From: Pleurodeles waltl
Taxonomy: Eukaryota > Chordata > Amphibia > Caudata > Salamandridae
NCBI RefSeq assembly: GCF_031143425.1
Contig: NC_090440.1
Coordinates: 344,392,344-344,456,343 of the forward strand
Reading direction: 5' to 3'
Length of the DNA: 64,000 bases
Shown here piece after piece: positions 1 to 12,341 of this stretch. The first letter of the stretch is position 1. Each line of letters starts with the position of its first letter. The notes beneath the pieces were generated by a model that searched no databases, was not told where the DNA came from, and saw only the letters and a program-made list of their open reading frames with translations. The position numbers and the translations under genes were made by a program.

Positions 1-173
1 TGTCAATGTTGTGGTGAGTCTTCTGCTGGGCCAGCGGGCGGACATGCTGTTTTCACCTGCTGGCCCAGTGGGAAACTCCTAATATGGTGGGCAAAAGACC
101 ATTACTGGCGGTCGTTTGCCTGCCTTGGCTTCGGCGGTCCTATGGAAGGACCGTCAAAGTTGTAATCAGGCCC
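1..173. mobile_element. Harbinger-type miniature element, right part only
   Basis: The window opens inside a GC-rich element with the GGCGGT and GCTGGGCCAGCGGG motifs shared by the other Harbinger derivatives here. It ends near 173 with AATCAGGCCC, the reverse complement of the terminal GGNNNTGATT form seen at 10088. The other end lies outside the window, so size and target duplication cannot be judged. Confidence 0.6.
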
Positions 174-3062
174 TCAGTCTTTTTTTTGGGAGCGCCATTG
201 GTTCAGCAGGGCTAGGCAGTAGGTTTTATAATGGAAGGTCACACAGAAGTCAGACGGTCCACTGAGCTGAATGTTTTGGCAACAAAATGCTCCAAGTGAG
301 AGTAAACTGATTTCCTTGCCCAGCAAGTTTAAGCCTTGGGTGAATTGACTTGGTGGTTGGTACCAGTCCTCCGAAGGTCTAGAAGTCTAACAATTTCTAA
401 GTCCTCCTGCTCACCATTAAGGGATCTAGGGCCTCAGGGCAACAACTAGGGGCCAGGACTCATTCCAGCAAATGCTGTCAGCAGGGTTCAGTCCTCTTCC
501 AGTTACAACTGGTCACTCCAGAAAAATTGCCTCTTGCAGCTTTTGAGGGCTCTCTGTAGCCTCACGGGTATGTTCAGACCGATTATGTTGTTTTGCAGGT
601 CTAGAAAGTGTTCTAAGGAGTGGTGGTGAGGTCCATTTTTGTACAGTCCAGTAGCCAGTGGATGCAGGTGCCTCCTGGACACTCACAAAAAAATGGGGAA
701 AAAGTTCTAGGGTGAAGTCCTACTCACTTTACTCATGCTTTTTCCCTTAGTGTACGCTAGCACAGGCTGTATAATTTTACAAGAAATCCAAGAAGGCACA
801 GGCCTTTTGCCTCTTTAGGGAAGTTGTGGGTTGGCCGGGTGGTGCTGAGAGAATCGAGCAGTTCTCTTCTTTTTTTCTACACTAAACTGGTCTTCAAACC
901 AGCTCTCCTTATACTTAACTAGGAATGATCAAAACACATCCTTGCTACTTTGACATAAATTAAAGTCCTGAAGCATACCAGTAACTCTTCCTAGGCTGAC
1001 AGGTGTTGCCTACCTCACTGACAGCCCATCCTGCCCTACAGGCCTAAGCAAAGGAAAAAGTAACTTTCGAAAAATTACTTTTCTTAATTATTTATTAAAA
1101 ATGTAACTTCACTATTGAATTGAATTGTCTAATAAGCATTACAAATAGTGGACAAAACATTTCTCTGGTTAGCCTGAAACCCATGATAGCACAATTAATA
1201 GACTAATGTGCACACTAATTTTCCTTGTAGGATAACCACATCCCCCTAAAGAGAAAATAGAAAAAATAGCTTTTGGACACTTGCCATTGTCAGCCATGCC
1301 AATATTAACTTTCTAGATGGCCCACTTTTAGATGATAAGCAGCCTAACTACTTTTACCCTATCGAAAGTCTTATTTTGGCAAGTTGGACTGCAGGTTTAA
1401 GCTGCAGCAGTCAAGCTAGGTTGGTATGCCTGAAACCATGTTTTCCTAGTCACACTAGTGGATGACACAATATGTGCTGCTGTCTGCAGGTAACATTTAA
1501 TTTTCCATGCCATGGGTATAATTTCTACACTATATATAAAGGTGTTAAAGAAGAGTTAAATATGCTAGTAAAGGATTAGTCAATTTTTACATGTTTTGGC
1601 TCTGAGCCAATAAATTGGGTATGTAGCAACAGCACCCCAGTGTGAAGAGTCTAAGAACCAGCAATAAACATCTGCAACAGATGGGGGTAAAAACTCAAAA
1701 AGGAACATTTTCTCACAGGTCAAATGTTTTCTGGAAGGAAAATAGAGATCACAATACAGGTGCTGCTAGAATCGTAGGCTGCTCATCTAACTGCTTAACC
1801 CATAAAGATCGGATTGCTCTGAAGAAAGCTAAAATAGAATTCTATAGACTGGGTCTACCCTTTGTGACTGAATATTTAAGTGTCCCTTCCTTATTGCAGA
1901 TTGGGTGTTACCAATAACATAACCACCTTCACTAAGAAGGTGTCTCTGGTTACCTAATGGTAGTTGGGATATCAGAGCAGAGATCTTTGTGCATAATAAA
2001 GGCCAACTTCAAGTTGCTTCTTTTGTCGATTTGAATCAATTTAGTTATATCAGGACCATGGTTCTGCTCCCTGGTTCCAGAGATTAGTGTTACTGTCACA
2101 TGAAGAGCTGCTTTTAAGGATTCAAGATGGAGTTTAGTTATGCCTCAGAGCAAGTAGTTGCCATAACTGAATATAAATATTACTAAAAATTGTACAACTA
2201 GTTAGAATGTAGGCATGAAAGGTTTATACCAGGTACAACTATGGCTTGGCCTTTTGTTCCTTTCAGTACAGTGTTGACGTTTGTTTGAAGATTGAGATTC
2301 TCATCAAACTTAAGTCTGTGCAATCTACAGCGAAGAAGAGATACTAAAGAATATTTATGGTGTTTAGCAAAGCTAGGACCAGCATTGAGTAACTGGGAAG
2401 ACAGATTAATGCACATTTTATTTTGTAGGAATTCATTTTGAAGTAGTGGTGGGGTGGACAGGATTCGATGTTATTAAAGACTTGAGCATGGATTCAATGT
2501 CTTCTAGAGTGAATAAAGAGACTGAGTGAGAGTGTAGAGTCTTATGGAACACCTTCTTCCTATAGTGGTATTGGGTTAAATCTGTAGTTCATTACTTTTA
2601 TGGATTGAAATTGGTTGTCAATCTATGAAGAGAACCACCTTAGTACTACTCCCCTGAAACTCATTCCCTCATTGAGAATATTAGAAGAGTATGGTGGTTT
2701 ATGGTGTTGAATGCTGGCAATAGATCCAGAAGGCTGAGGTCACGGGAGTTTTTCTTAGTCCAGGATGAGTGTCTTCAAGAAACTGAAGCATTATAGTCTC
2801 ATTATTGCATCCTGACCTGACACTTGATTGGAAATCATCAGGGTGGGTGTTGCCAGCAAAAATTGTTTTAAATGGCTTTCAGTACAGATTTGCAATACAG
2901 GAAGGGTAAGTAAAAAATCGGGTGGTTGTTATTAAAATATTTGAGATCACACAGTGGCTTTTTCAACTGAGGGTTGACGTGACCCACTTTTACGTCATCT
3001 GTGGTGATGACTTGAGCCAATGATGATATGATTGGGTTGGTGCAGAAAGGGTTCAGGAGGTT
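174..3062. other. No gene recognised; AT-rich, unclassified
   Basis: I see no protein family, RNA gene or clear element boundary. Open frames (for example 1642-1917 on the plus strand) have no recognisable domain and no support from neighbours. It could be intergenic or intronic sequence, or repeats too decayed to identify by eye. Confidence 0.5.

Positions 3063-3129
<67 letters not shown>
3063..3129 (+). repeat. (GATA)n microsatellite
   Basis: About sixteen uninterrupted GATA units, ending in GATTGATGATG. Tails of this kind can mark the 3' end of a LINE, but no LINE coding sequence is visible upstream. Confidence 0.97.
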
Positions 3130-3354
3130 TGATGATGTTATTACAACAAAATAGTTAACAGTTCTTTTCAAAATCTACAACTAATTATGAATGATAACTA
3201 ATACTCCCTGTATTATTCATGGATAGGTGGGGTAGTAAAGACAGCTATAGTGTGTTTTTTTTATTTAAAAAACATGTTAAGTAATGTATTTCGGAGTACG
3301 TTTGAGTCTTGACTTTTACTTCTAACAAAGAGTTTGTTTGTAATTAAACATATA

Positions 3355-3544
3355 GGGGGTTATTCTAACTTTGGAGGAGGTGTTAATCCGTCCCAAAAGT
3401 GACGGAAAAGTGACGGATTTACCACCAGCCGTATTACGAGTCCATTATATCCTATGGAACTCGTAATACGGCTGGTGGTATATCCGTCACTTTACCGTCA
3501 CTTTAGGGACGGATTAACACTCCTCCAAAGTTAGAATAACCCCC
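3355..3544. mobile_element. 190-bp palindromic Harbinger MITE with ATA target duplication
   Basis: Both ends read GGGGGTTATTCTAAC inward and the whole element is a near-perfect palindrome, with long arms around a short centre near 3445. It is flanked by ATA at 3352-3354 and 3545-3547, the same 3-bp duplication that flanks the large Harbinger copy at 18952-27555. It has no coding capacity. The single-stranded form could fold into one long hairpin. Confidence 0.88.
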
Positions 3545-3547
3545 ATA

Positions 3548-4619
3548 ATCATTGGAGTTTTATGTACAGTTTGCTATAACATATTTAGTGGTTTTGTCAC
3601 ACATTAAATAACAAGCGTTTTCTTCAGCCAACTCAGTAACCCCCATTAAATAAATGTAAAAAAATATGAAATGTAGAGATGCACCTGCTTGAATTCAAAT
3701 CAGTGTTGTAGACTTCATCCCTACAGAAGACGCAATAGTGGCACATGTAGACCAGCGTCCATACATGTGTACAGCATGTGAATACGGCAGAATCATTACT
3801 AGAATGTTCTTTATCTTAACAAATATCAAGAAGACGCGGCTCCTCCGCCAGGGTGGAGGAGTATAGCCCGCCCACCAACAGCTGCAAACCTTTTACTAAA
3901 AAACAATAATAAACGTATTATTGTTTTTAGCAAAAGGGGCGGGCCACAGCCTGGGTTAAGCATAGAGGGGGAGTGCACAGCACTCCCCCTCATTTTGCAG
4001 GTATGTTTGGCCGGCTGTAACAGGCGGCCAAATCCACATGCGCAGAAGGCTCTCTCCAGCCCGACACTGTGTTGCCGGGCTGAAGAGCAGGCACAGGCTC
4101 CCAGTCTACCTGAGAGTGCCCTGACTGGGTGCTCCCAGCCAATCCTAACGCTGCTCTGAGCAGCATCAGGATTGGCCACAGGCCAGGCTGGGATTCTATG
4201 CCTGCAGCCTGCGGGAGAGGAGCGGCGCAGTGGGGATGGCAGCGGCGGCGACGATATAGGTACTTTTTATAATTCATTCCCCTCCTACCCGTGCGCACCA
4301 CCCTGCCCCTATTTAGCACCAAGATGTCAAGGTGTAACATTTCTTTTCTGCAGATTTTTATTTTTTTCAGATAGCCATGAAGGTTAATAATGGCCTCGCA
4401 GCAGAGTGAAAAAGAAAAGGATAGAAATGCTTTGCTTGTATATTTTATTTTCTCAGAAAGCTGGACTGTTTTCCAGATTGTTCCTGCCATATAACTGTCT
4501 TTCTCTCACAATGACATTGTGATAGGAGCTTGCATACCCTTTGTCCTTCGTTTTAGTTGGAAAATTGCTGAATACCTTGATGTTCATTTATTGATGGGCG
4601 AGGAATGAAATAACATCAA
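3548..4619. other. No gene; GC-rich unclassified repeat at about 3830-4290
   Basis: The stretch holds a GC-rich island (3830-4290) with internal inverted matches: AAACAATAAT against ATTATTGTTT near 3900-3930, and GGGGGAGTGC against GCACTCCCCC near 3970. This resembles a non-coding mobile repeat. Open frames across it on both strands look like by-products of GC content. I cannot name the family. Confidence 0.4.
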
Positions 4620-5037
4620 GACCCTAATTATGACCCTGGTGGTCTTGAGACAGCCAGGGTCGCAGTGGTGGTCGGACCGCTGCCAATGTGGCGGTCCAGC
4701 CTCTACATTACAACCGTGGTGAAGGTGACACAATTGGATCACCAGCACCGCCACGTTTATGCTGGCCGATGGCCTGGCGGTGCCGGCAGTCTCAAACTGC
4801 CAGGGCAGTACTGCTCTCTTCGCCGGCGTTAACATGGCCATTGCCTAGCCATGTAAATGCTGGCGGAGACGGGGCAAGGGCAGTGCAGGGGGCTCCCTGG
4901 CCAGCCCAGTTCCGATTTTTCACTGTCTGCAGGAAACTCATAATAGGGGCCGCGGGAAGGTCATCGCACTGGCGGTCCCTGACCTCGGGACTTTGGCGGA
5001 TGGGCTTTTCCGTCCACCGATGTCCAAATAAGGGCCC
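4620..5037. mobile_element. Diverged Harbinger non-autonomous element
   Basis: It starts with GACCCTAATTATGACC and ends in a diverged inverted copy (AAATAAGGGCCC). Inside are GGCGGT motifs, opposed GGTCCG pairs and the TTTCACTGTCTGCAGG segment shared with the elements at 9083 and 46145. The ends have decayed too far to identify a target duplication. Confidence 0.65.
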
Positions 5038-8000
5038 AGGTGTCATCCCTGATGGCTTTGTGTTTTTTCCCAGGCACTTTAAGGTACTGCTGCTAGTTCT
5101 CATGCAAGTGAAGCAAACCAGCAAAGAGAGGGGACATAGGCCAAAGTGAAGCACTTAAAAGAAAACTTCTACTTTTCTACTTGTTAACATTCCTTGCATG
5201 GGCCTGGGGGTTCGCTCACCCTACCTTCTTATAGTTAGCAATGGACTTGATCCTTTTTCTCTTGTTCTCCCCAAATGGCCTATTGTGTAGAGCAACTGGA
5301 GGGCAGTTGGATTGTAGGACTCACCACATTTCTTGCTTTCTCACTGGAAGTCAGAGCTCAGTCTGAGCCCAGACAGCCAAATAGCTTCAGGATACGGCGA
5401 TGGGCTAGGATCAAATGTTCCACAGACAGGCGGACTTAGTTGAACATCTCATTTCTGATCTTGTTGACTTTGGTGCTAGATACCCCCACTTTTGGCATTC
5501 TTCCTGATTTGTAAAAATAGCTTTTCAAATAAAGATGTTGGTTTAGATATTTGTATACATTTTTATTTTTATTTGTTATGAAAGAATAGACCTAAAAAAA
5601 GACACATAGCACACGGAAAACAGGAATGATGAACAGAAGTGACAGAGGTGTCTTGGGACATCAAGTCCATTTTTGCATAACCATTTTTGCCTGAACTCTC
5701 TTTCCAGCTCAGCCTCCCCCCCCAGGCTCACTGCTCTCTGTTCTACAACTGTCGTGTTGTAGGTCAGTAAGACTGCTTGCTCAACACCTGCCTCTCAGGG
5801 GCTCTGGTAATGAATCCAACATCTTTGGGACAGCTGCATATGTAAGCAGAATACATCAGCAAGGAACCAGGAGGAGACCTTCATTCTGGTGCATAGCATT
5901 TCACTGAGCAGCAAACTCCTCTGCCTCAAAAAACATAAGGGATCAAGAGAACTGAGAGCCTTTGACAACTGCAGTCCCACACCTATTTTTCTGTACATCA
6001 ACAAGCAGCACTTTGCTGTGTCTCAGCACTGGTACGTGCTCGTCAATAACACACACACACCATATGCCACACTGCTCCTTTCCAGCCTTTCCCCTTAACT
6101 CATGCTGTTGTGAGTAGGACTTACTGGTATAGATGAGTGGTAGAATACACTAATTTTCTAAATTAATGAAGTATTACGCCTGTAACCCGGGTGGGAAAAA
6201 CACACCAATTCCAGAAGAGAGGGAGACACCCTTCTAAGTTATTTAATCAACTCTACTGACTGAATGAAGTAGGGGTGAAGTTTAATTCTAATTCACTGGA
6301 CACAGTCATGCTGAAGTGAGATTAACAATTCTTTCTCACTTGGTTTATTGCTTTTCTCATCAATGCTGGATGACAAGAAGTGATGGCCAGATTATGTTTT
6401 TACGAAAATGTTTAATTAAAATAAGTGGATCCCAGTATGTTTTGTTCTCTTGATAGCTTCACCATTAGTAGGGTTGTAGTTTTTAACTACTGTGATTTAT
6501 CTACATAAAATAGCCAGGTGGCACTATGTATACTTGTGTTTGTGGCTGAGTCTGCCAGCTTGAGCGACAGGGAGCAGGTGAACCTGCCGTAGAAAGCTTA
6601 ACTATTAGTAGGGTTGTGATGTTTCACTAATGTGCTTTATATACATAAAATAGCAAGGGGGTTGCGCCAGAAATGGTCTCAGGTGGCACAATGTGTTTGT
6701 AGCTGGTTCTGTAGCTAGTTTGAGAGGAAGGTGGGGCAGGGAGACGTGAGCAATATGTTTGTCTTATTCTGGCTTCAAAAACTCTTTTGTGTAAGTGTGA
6801 ATCCAAACTTCTCCAGGGATTGTGTTTGTGCGTTTGATTTTAAGAACTGAAGCCTGGGGCAAAGAAGGGAAATAGAAATGCAATGTTGATCTGTAGCAAG
6901 CTTTGAAGGTAGTTGTAAATACATTTGCAATGACAGGGACATTTATTTCCCTATCGTTGCTTAGCAACTAGACCCACTAACCCCAGTAACACTGTGGAAA
7001 AACCCTAACCGTTACTTTGGTTAAAACAGTATATATAAATACATAGGTTTCAGTGTTGATGTTGTTCCTGGCAAAGCTTTTAAGGTCCGACGTGTGTATG
7101 CAGATTTCAAACACACAAAAAGAACAAAACCACTAAACGGATGCAAACAGAGCCACAGACAAAACAGACAAGCTACTTTGTTGAATGCCAGGAACAGCAT
7201 CTAAATTTGGGTCTAAAACTTCCCTTTAGAAGCAGTAACAAAATGTTATACCACAAAGACATAACCTTTGCTGACATGACAAGGATGATAAGAGTCCCAG
7301 GAAGACAAATGTGAATTTTTTGGCAACACATGGACTTGCTCAAAAACGCTGCGACTGCTAATTGCTTCCAGCCACATGCAGGGGCATATTATTGATGTTC
7401 AAGAACAATCTCCCAGTGGGCAATTCATCAGGCTGTTATTTTGTCATGCCAAATCTTAGAGAAAATCATGGATTTGTCATGGTAACCATTTTTAAAAGTC
7501 AAGGACATGTGCTGTGAAAGTTAAACTGCCCTTATTGCGATATTTCCGTTTATACAATCTTTGAGCAGACTGTAAATAAGAAGCATGCTGAAAAGTGCTA
7601 CCTTCTAAGCACAATTTATTGCCAGAGCCTGCATTAAGTTTAAAAGCACAAGAGTGCACACATAGTAGTCAATGCTTGAGGATTACACACTGGTACGTTT
7701 GAAACGGCACTGAATTGACAACCTATTTCCGCTTGATGCTTAAATCTGGCCTTCATCAGTCATGCTCTGATTGATTGATAACTTTTCAGTGACCGACATG
7801 GTCTTTCCTCAGTTTGAACCTCACTGGGGGTGCTTTAGAAAACAGCTTTATCACAGTCTCAGAGGAGAAATTGACGGAGGGTGATTGAGCTTCCCACACT
7901 CCCCGAAGTACTTAATCAACCAACTAATCAGTAAACCAGCAAATGCGATATTTATAATTTAAGGTTCATCAAATGTGAGTGTTTAATCTTGCGTTTTGGT

Positions 8001-8679
8001 TTGAAAGGGAATACAGAGACACCAGTTGAGGCAAACTTGGGGTTATGTTTGATTGACAAACAAATAGATATAAATTGATGACCATGACTGCCACTCACAA
8101 AATGTTGTGTTTCACAGAGATCATCCATTTTGTTCACCATTTACAAGTTGAGTTTACCAATCTATTCACAATTTGTATGTTGGAAACAATAAATCTAATT
8201 TACATGCTTAACATTTTATAAATACGGATACTTTCTTTTTTATTTTGCTTTTTTAAATTTTGGTTTATAGTTGCCATAGCTGGACAATTCATTAGTTCAA
8301 ACATTTAACTAAAATAGTATGTAACATAATTCCATCAAAGAATTTCGTACAATTAACTACAGTGGGTGGAAGCGTAGAGGAATGTTGTTGCATTTTCCTT
8401 CTGGTGCTATTTAAAGTCTTGCATTGCACATTCTTTTCTGCACACCCTTGAAGCCTTATGCTAAAAAGGAGACAATAGAAACTAGTGTGTTGAGGACAGA
8501 CTGTTCCTTCCTTTGTCTCTGCTGCTTTGCTGCAGGAGACGAGAGACCTATATAATATGAATAGGGTTCTGGAATAACACAACAGTAAGGTCTTGGATAA
8601 ATGCAACCATACAGGACAAAATAGTGAGGTGGGATTAGCTGAATTCTGAGGCAAGAAAAAAGTATATGATGTGATTAGA
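5038..8679. other. No gene recognised; one local duplication
   Basis: Mostly AT-rich unique-looking sequence. The only structure I see is a local duplication: about 60 bases around 6461-6523 (ATTAGTAGGGTTGTAG ... CATAAAATAGC) recur diverged at 6597-6660. No conserved protein domain, tRNA or splice-supported exon is visible. Confidence 0.45.
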
Positions 8680-9082
8680 TTGAGGTAGGCACATCTAGAG
8701 TGTCTCTGGTGTTGCAGGGTGCTCCTTACTGGAACTGCTCTCCATCTAAACTTGGGAACTACCCAGAGTTCTCTCTCCTATTTTGCATTATTTATCTATC
8801 ACTCTAACCCTGAAAGGGTGTTGTTTTGACTTATACTGGGTGCTCCCTTGTGTGTGGACAAAGCTAAACCTCTCATCTCTGAAGAGATGTAATGACATCA
8901 AAATACGTGTCAGGGGTTGATTTTGCTTATTCCAGGTAGGCTTGGATGGTATTTTACCAGTTCAAAGCTGTAATACTGTTCCTGGAGTGGTGAAAGGCTT
9001 TTGTCATTTTATAGCTCAGCAAGAATGGCACTGGGCCAATACTGTGCTTAAAGATTTTGCTGTACAAATGGCAATAGACTTT

Positions 9083-9636
9083 GGGGGTCATTCTGACCCC
9101 GGCGGTCATGGACCGCCGGGGCCAGGGTTGGCGGGAGCACCGCCAACAGGCTGGCGGTGCCCCGCAGGGCATTCTGACCGCGGCGGTTTGGCCGCGGTCA
9201 GAAGTGGAAAACCGGCGGTCTCCCGCCGGTTTTCCGCTGCCCAAAAGAATCCGCCATGGCGGCGCAGCTCGCTGCGCCGCCATGGGGATTCTGACACCCC
9301 ATACCGCCATCCTGTTCATGGCGGTATGGGGTGTCGTGGGGCCCCCATAAGAGGGCCCCACAAAGAATTTCACTGTCTGCATTGCAGACAGTGAAATTCG
9401 CGACGGGTGCCACTGCACCCGTCGCACCTTCCCACTCCGCCGGCTCAATTCTGAGCCGGCGTCCTCGTGGGAAGGGTCTTTTGCACTGGGCTGGCGGGCG
9501 GCCTTTTGGCGGTCGCCCGCCAGCCCAGTGCAAAAGCCAAAATACCCTCAGCGGTCTTTCGACCGCGGAGCGGTATTTTGGAGGGGGGAACTCTGGCGGG
9601 CGGCCTCCGCCGCCCGTCAGAGTCAGAATCATCCCC
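9083..9636. mobile_element. 554-bp Harbinger MITE built of several hairpins, TTT target duplication
   Basis: Left end GGGGGTCATTCTGACC, right end the inverted GGGGATGATTCTGAC, with TTT at 9080-9082 and 9637-9639. The interior is a chain of perfect or near-perfect hairpins, including CACTGTCTGCATTGCAGACAG, CGACGGGTGC...GCACCCGTCG and GCTGGCGGGC...GCCCGCCAGC. It matches the 554-bp element at 45019 in reverse orientation. All open frames across it are overlapping shadows of this palindromic structure. Confidence 0.9.
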
Positions 9637-10087
9637 TTTGTCACTTTCTAGCTTGATGTGGATGGCACTGTGCCACCTATGCTTAAAAATTTTGCTAGAA
9701 AAACAGACATTTGAGGTGAGCAAATCTGGAGCATCGCTGGTGTTGCAGCGTGCTCCTCATTGGAACTGCTCTCCACCTAAACTTGGGAACTACCCAGAGT
9801 TCTCTCTTCTGTTCTGCATGATGTATGTGTCACACTAACCCTGAAAGGGTGTTGTTTTGACTTACACTGGGTGCTCCCTTGTATGTGGAAAAAGCTAAAC
9901 CTCTCTGAAGAGATATAATGACATCAAAACAAGTGTCCAGGTTGGCTTGCATGGTATTTTACCAGTCCAAAGCTGTAATACTGTGCCTGGAGTGGTGAAA
10001 GGCTTTTGTCATTTTTCAGCTCCTCAAGGATGGCACTGGGCCAATCCTATGCTTAAAGATTTTGCTGTACAAATGGCAAAAGACTTT

Positions 10088-10259
10088 GGGCCTGATTACA
10101 ACCTTGGCGGAGGGGATTACTCTGTCCCAAATGTGACAGATATCCCGCCTGCCATTTTACAAGTTCCATTATATCCTACGGAACTTGTAACACGGCAGAT
10201 GGGATATACGTCACATTTGGGACGGAGTAAGCCCCTCCGCCAAGGTTGTAATCGGGCCC
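10088..10259. mobile_element. 172-bp palindromic Harbinger MITE
   Basis: Ends GGGCCTGATTACAACC and its inverted copy; the arms (CTTGGCGGAGGGG ... CCCCTCCGCCAAG) fold into one long hairpin around 10175. Its plan matches the MITE at 3355, but the terminal motif differs (TGATTACAACC instead of TTATTCTAAC). Left flank TTT, right flank ATA, so the target duplication is not exact. It sits in the tandem unit at the position used by the 554-bp element one unit earlier. Confidence 0.85.
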
Positions 10260-10529
10260 ATAGTCAATTTCTAGCTCAGCGTGGATGACACTGTGCTAAT
10301 CCTATGCTTTAAAACTTTTCTAGAAAAACAGACATTTGAGGTGAGCAAATCTAGAGTGTCGCTGGTGTTGCAGGGTGCTCCTTACTGGAACTGCTCTCTA
10401 CCTAAACCTGGGAACTACCCAGAGATCTCTCTTCTGTTTTGCATAATTTATGCATAACTCTAATACTGAAAGGGTTGTTTTGATATATAAATGTGTATGT
10501 GTGTATATATATATATTAAACTGAAAAAG

Positions 10530-11242
10530 CCAAAGGCTACAGGGACATTATATTTAGGAAACAGAATAAAACAATCTTAGAAATTCACAAAAACAAGGTT
10601 ACAGGCATGTTATAGTTAGGTTCAGATTTTACCTGCGCAAAACCATAGAAATTCAGCTGTTATAGTTAGAGTTTTTTCACATAACTATAACTTGTGCCCT
10701 AAGGTAACTATAACTTGCACCCTCACCATGCACAATATTCTCATCCATAATTTTACTGCAAATCTTACTGTGATATTTTCAATGATGTCATAGAAGATGT
10801 CATTAGTGATGTAATATCTGGGGTAATTAGCAGTGCATGGCGAGAGCGTGAGTTACAGTTATTTTATTGCACACGTTATAGTTACTTGAAATAACTATAA
10901 CAGGTGAATTTCTATAGTTTTGTGCGAGTAAATTATGAACCTAACTATAAAGTTTTTAAAATTCTATTTGCTTGTAATGCACTGCTTATGACCTTACATA
11001 TTACATCAGTCATGAGTGACTGTGTGATTGATTATATTAGCGAGTGAATGGGTGTGTCAGTGGCCATATTGGTTAGTGAGTAGCTGTATGAGTGAATGAC
11101 TGGCTGTGTAAGTGGCTATATGGGCGAGTGAGTGTCTGTTTGGTTAAATTAGTTGGTGTGTGAGTGGCTGTCTTGTAGAGTAAGTGGCTCTATGAATAGA
11201 TGTATGGTGAGTAAGCAGATGTGCTTTTATGGATGTGTGAAA
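10530..11242 (+). repeat. Composite repeat, first part: TATAGTTA block and TGAGTGGGTG-like block
   Basis: 10540-10970 is rich in opposed copies of GTTATAGTTA and TAACTATAAC with segments such as AAACCATAGAAATTC. 10990-11242 is a degenerate TGAGTG/TGTATGAGTG tract. The same blocks recur at 12342-12950, 28000-28560 and 43360-44330. It is non-coding, and the family is unknown to me. Confidence 0.65.
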
Positions 11243-11246
11243 GTAC

Positions 11247-12337
11247 TGTAGTGAATCCTAGTTCGCTTTTAATGGGATAACAGGAGTTAGCTTAGCCTCT
11301 GGCTTTCAGACTCGTGCCCCCGTCACCTAGTGACTTTTAACCTACTTAGCTTGCTTTGTCTTAGCCCTTTTAGTTATTTAATTCTTCTAAGATGGCTGCC
11401 TTGTTTATAGTTAGGCCACTTGTTATGAGTTACATTATCAGTGTCACCGCGCTAAGGCGTCAAGATCAAGCAACAAAGACAAACAAACAGTAGGAGGTCA
11501 CACTTAGGGATTTTACCTCTCTATACTTTCGAGGGATTATTTATATTAATTGCCATCCCAAGCATGTCTGTTATCTATTGTCTGGAAACACACCTACGTC
11601 AGGGGTCCTTGTAGATCTGTATAAATACTTTAGACAGATAATCAGAGGGATTCCGACCAGAGGGCATCACCACCATCGCTGATATCGATGCTGCACGTCG
11701 TCTTGACGCTGACCCAGACTTCGTGTCCCTGCGGAGTCTGAGATAGAGACCTCATTCCAAGGTAACGAGGTTTGGGGGCTCCTCTCATGGACATGGCATT
11801 GGCAGATTAGGTTTAACAAACCCAGCTCTCCTTTAGGTAGGAGGTTAGGCCTTTCACATTAGGGTATTAGGGCATTGTACATCTCATATGTCTTTGCTGT
11901 GCATTGCAAGATGGTGGGGGTCTTTGTAATAATGACTCTCGTCTTCACAATTCTGTTTCTTGCATTATTCATTATCCTAATCATTGCAGCCCATGCAACT
12001 TATCGCAAATTGCAGTTATGTTAAATAAAAACTATTGAAACTTTACTGCATCTTTGTCATTGCCTGTGTTTGTATGAGACATGATATATCTGTGAGAAAG
12101 GGGTAATCTCCGTTTAACCACAACACTCCCTGAGATGTCTTATTCTCAAGTCCATACGTAAAGGCTGCCACAAATCACCTTTTACTATTGTGTTTCTGGT
12201 GAGGGGCTGCTAGTGAGCTGGTAAGGTTGGGACAACAATTGCGACTTGTTGTAGGAAAGGTGTAGTCGCCTACAAACAAAAGTACTGTCATCCTTTAACC
12301 AGCAGTCTTGCCCAGAGCAAGAGTCCAAACTACGACA
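11247..12337 (+). mobile_element. Solo LTR, 1091 bp, with 4-bp GTAC duplication
   Basis: The element runs from TGTAGTGAATCC to CTACGACA, the TG...CA ends of an LTR, and is flanked on both sides by GTAC (11243-11246 and 12338-12341). It interrupts a TGAGTG-type repeat that resumes directly after it. Inside are a TATA-like TGTATAAATAC near 11618 and a poly(A) signal AATAAAAAC near 12026, in the right order for a plus-strand LTR. No internal retroviral coding region is present, so recombination between two LTRs probably left this copy. Confidence 0.85.
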
Positions 12338-12341
12338 GTAC

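Larger units (their letters stand above)
8680..10490 (+). repeat. ~460-bp tandem repeat, about 2.5 units
   Basis: Three successive units share blocks such as GGTGTTGCAGGGTGCTCC, ACCCTGAAAGGGTGTTG and GGAGTGGTGAAAGGC. Unit 1 begins near 8680, unit 2 near 9706, and unit 3 runs from about 10327 and stops near 10490. Each of the first two is interrupted after the motif GCAA(T/A)AGAC by a different Harbinger miniature element. Without those insertions the period is about 460 bp. No coding function is apparent. Confidence 0.85.

Noticed and set aside
4172..5154. Overlapping frames on both strands near a GC-rich island, considered as a possible host CpG-island exon
   Set aside because: No splice-supported or domain-bearing peptide; the second half is a Harbinger derivative and the first half has inverted-repeat structure.
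8942..9838. Several overlapping frames of 89-164 codons on both strands
   Set aside because: They overlap the palindromic 554-bp MITE and have no domain; opposite-strand frames arise from its inverted repeats.
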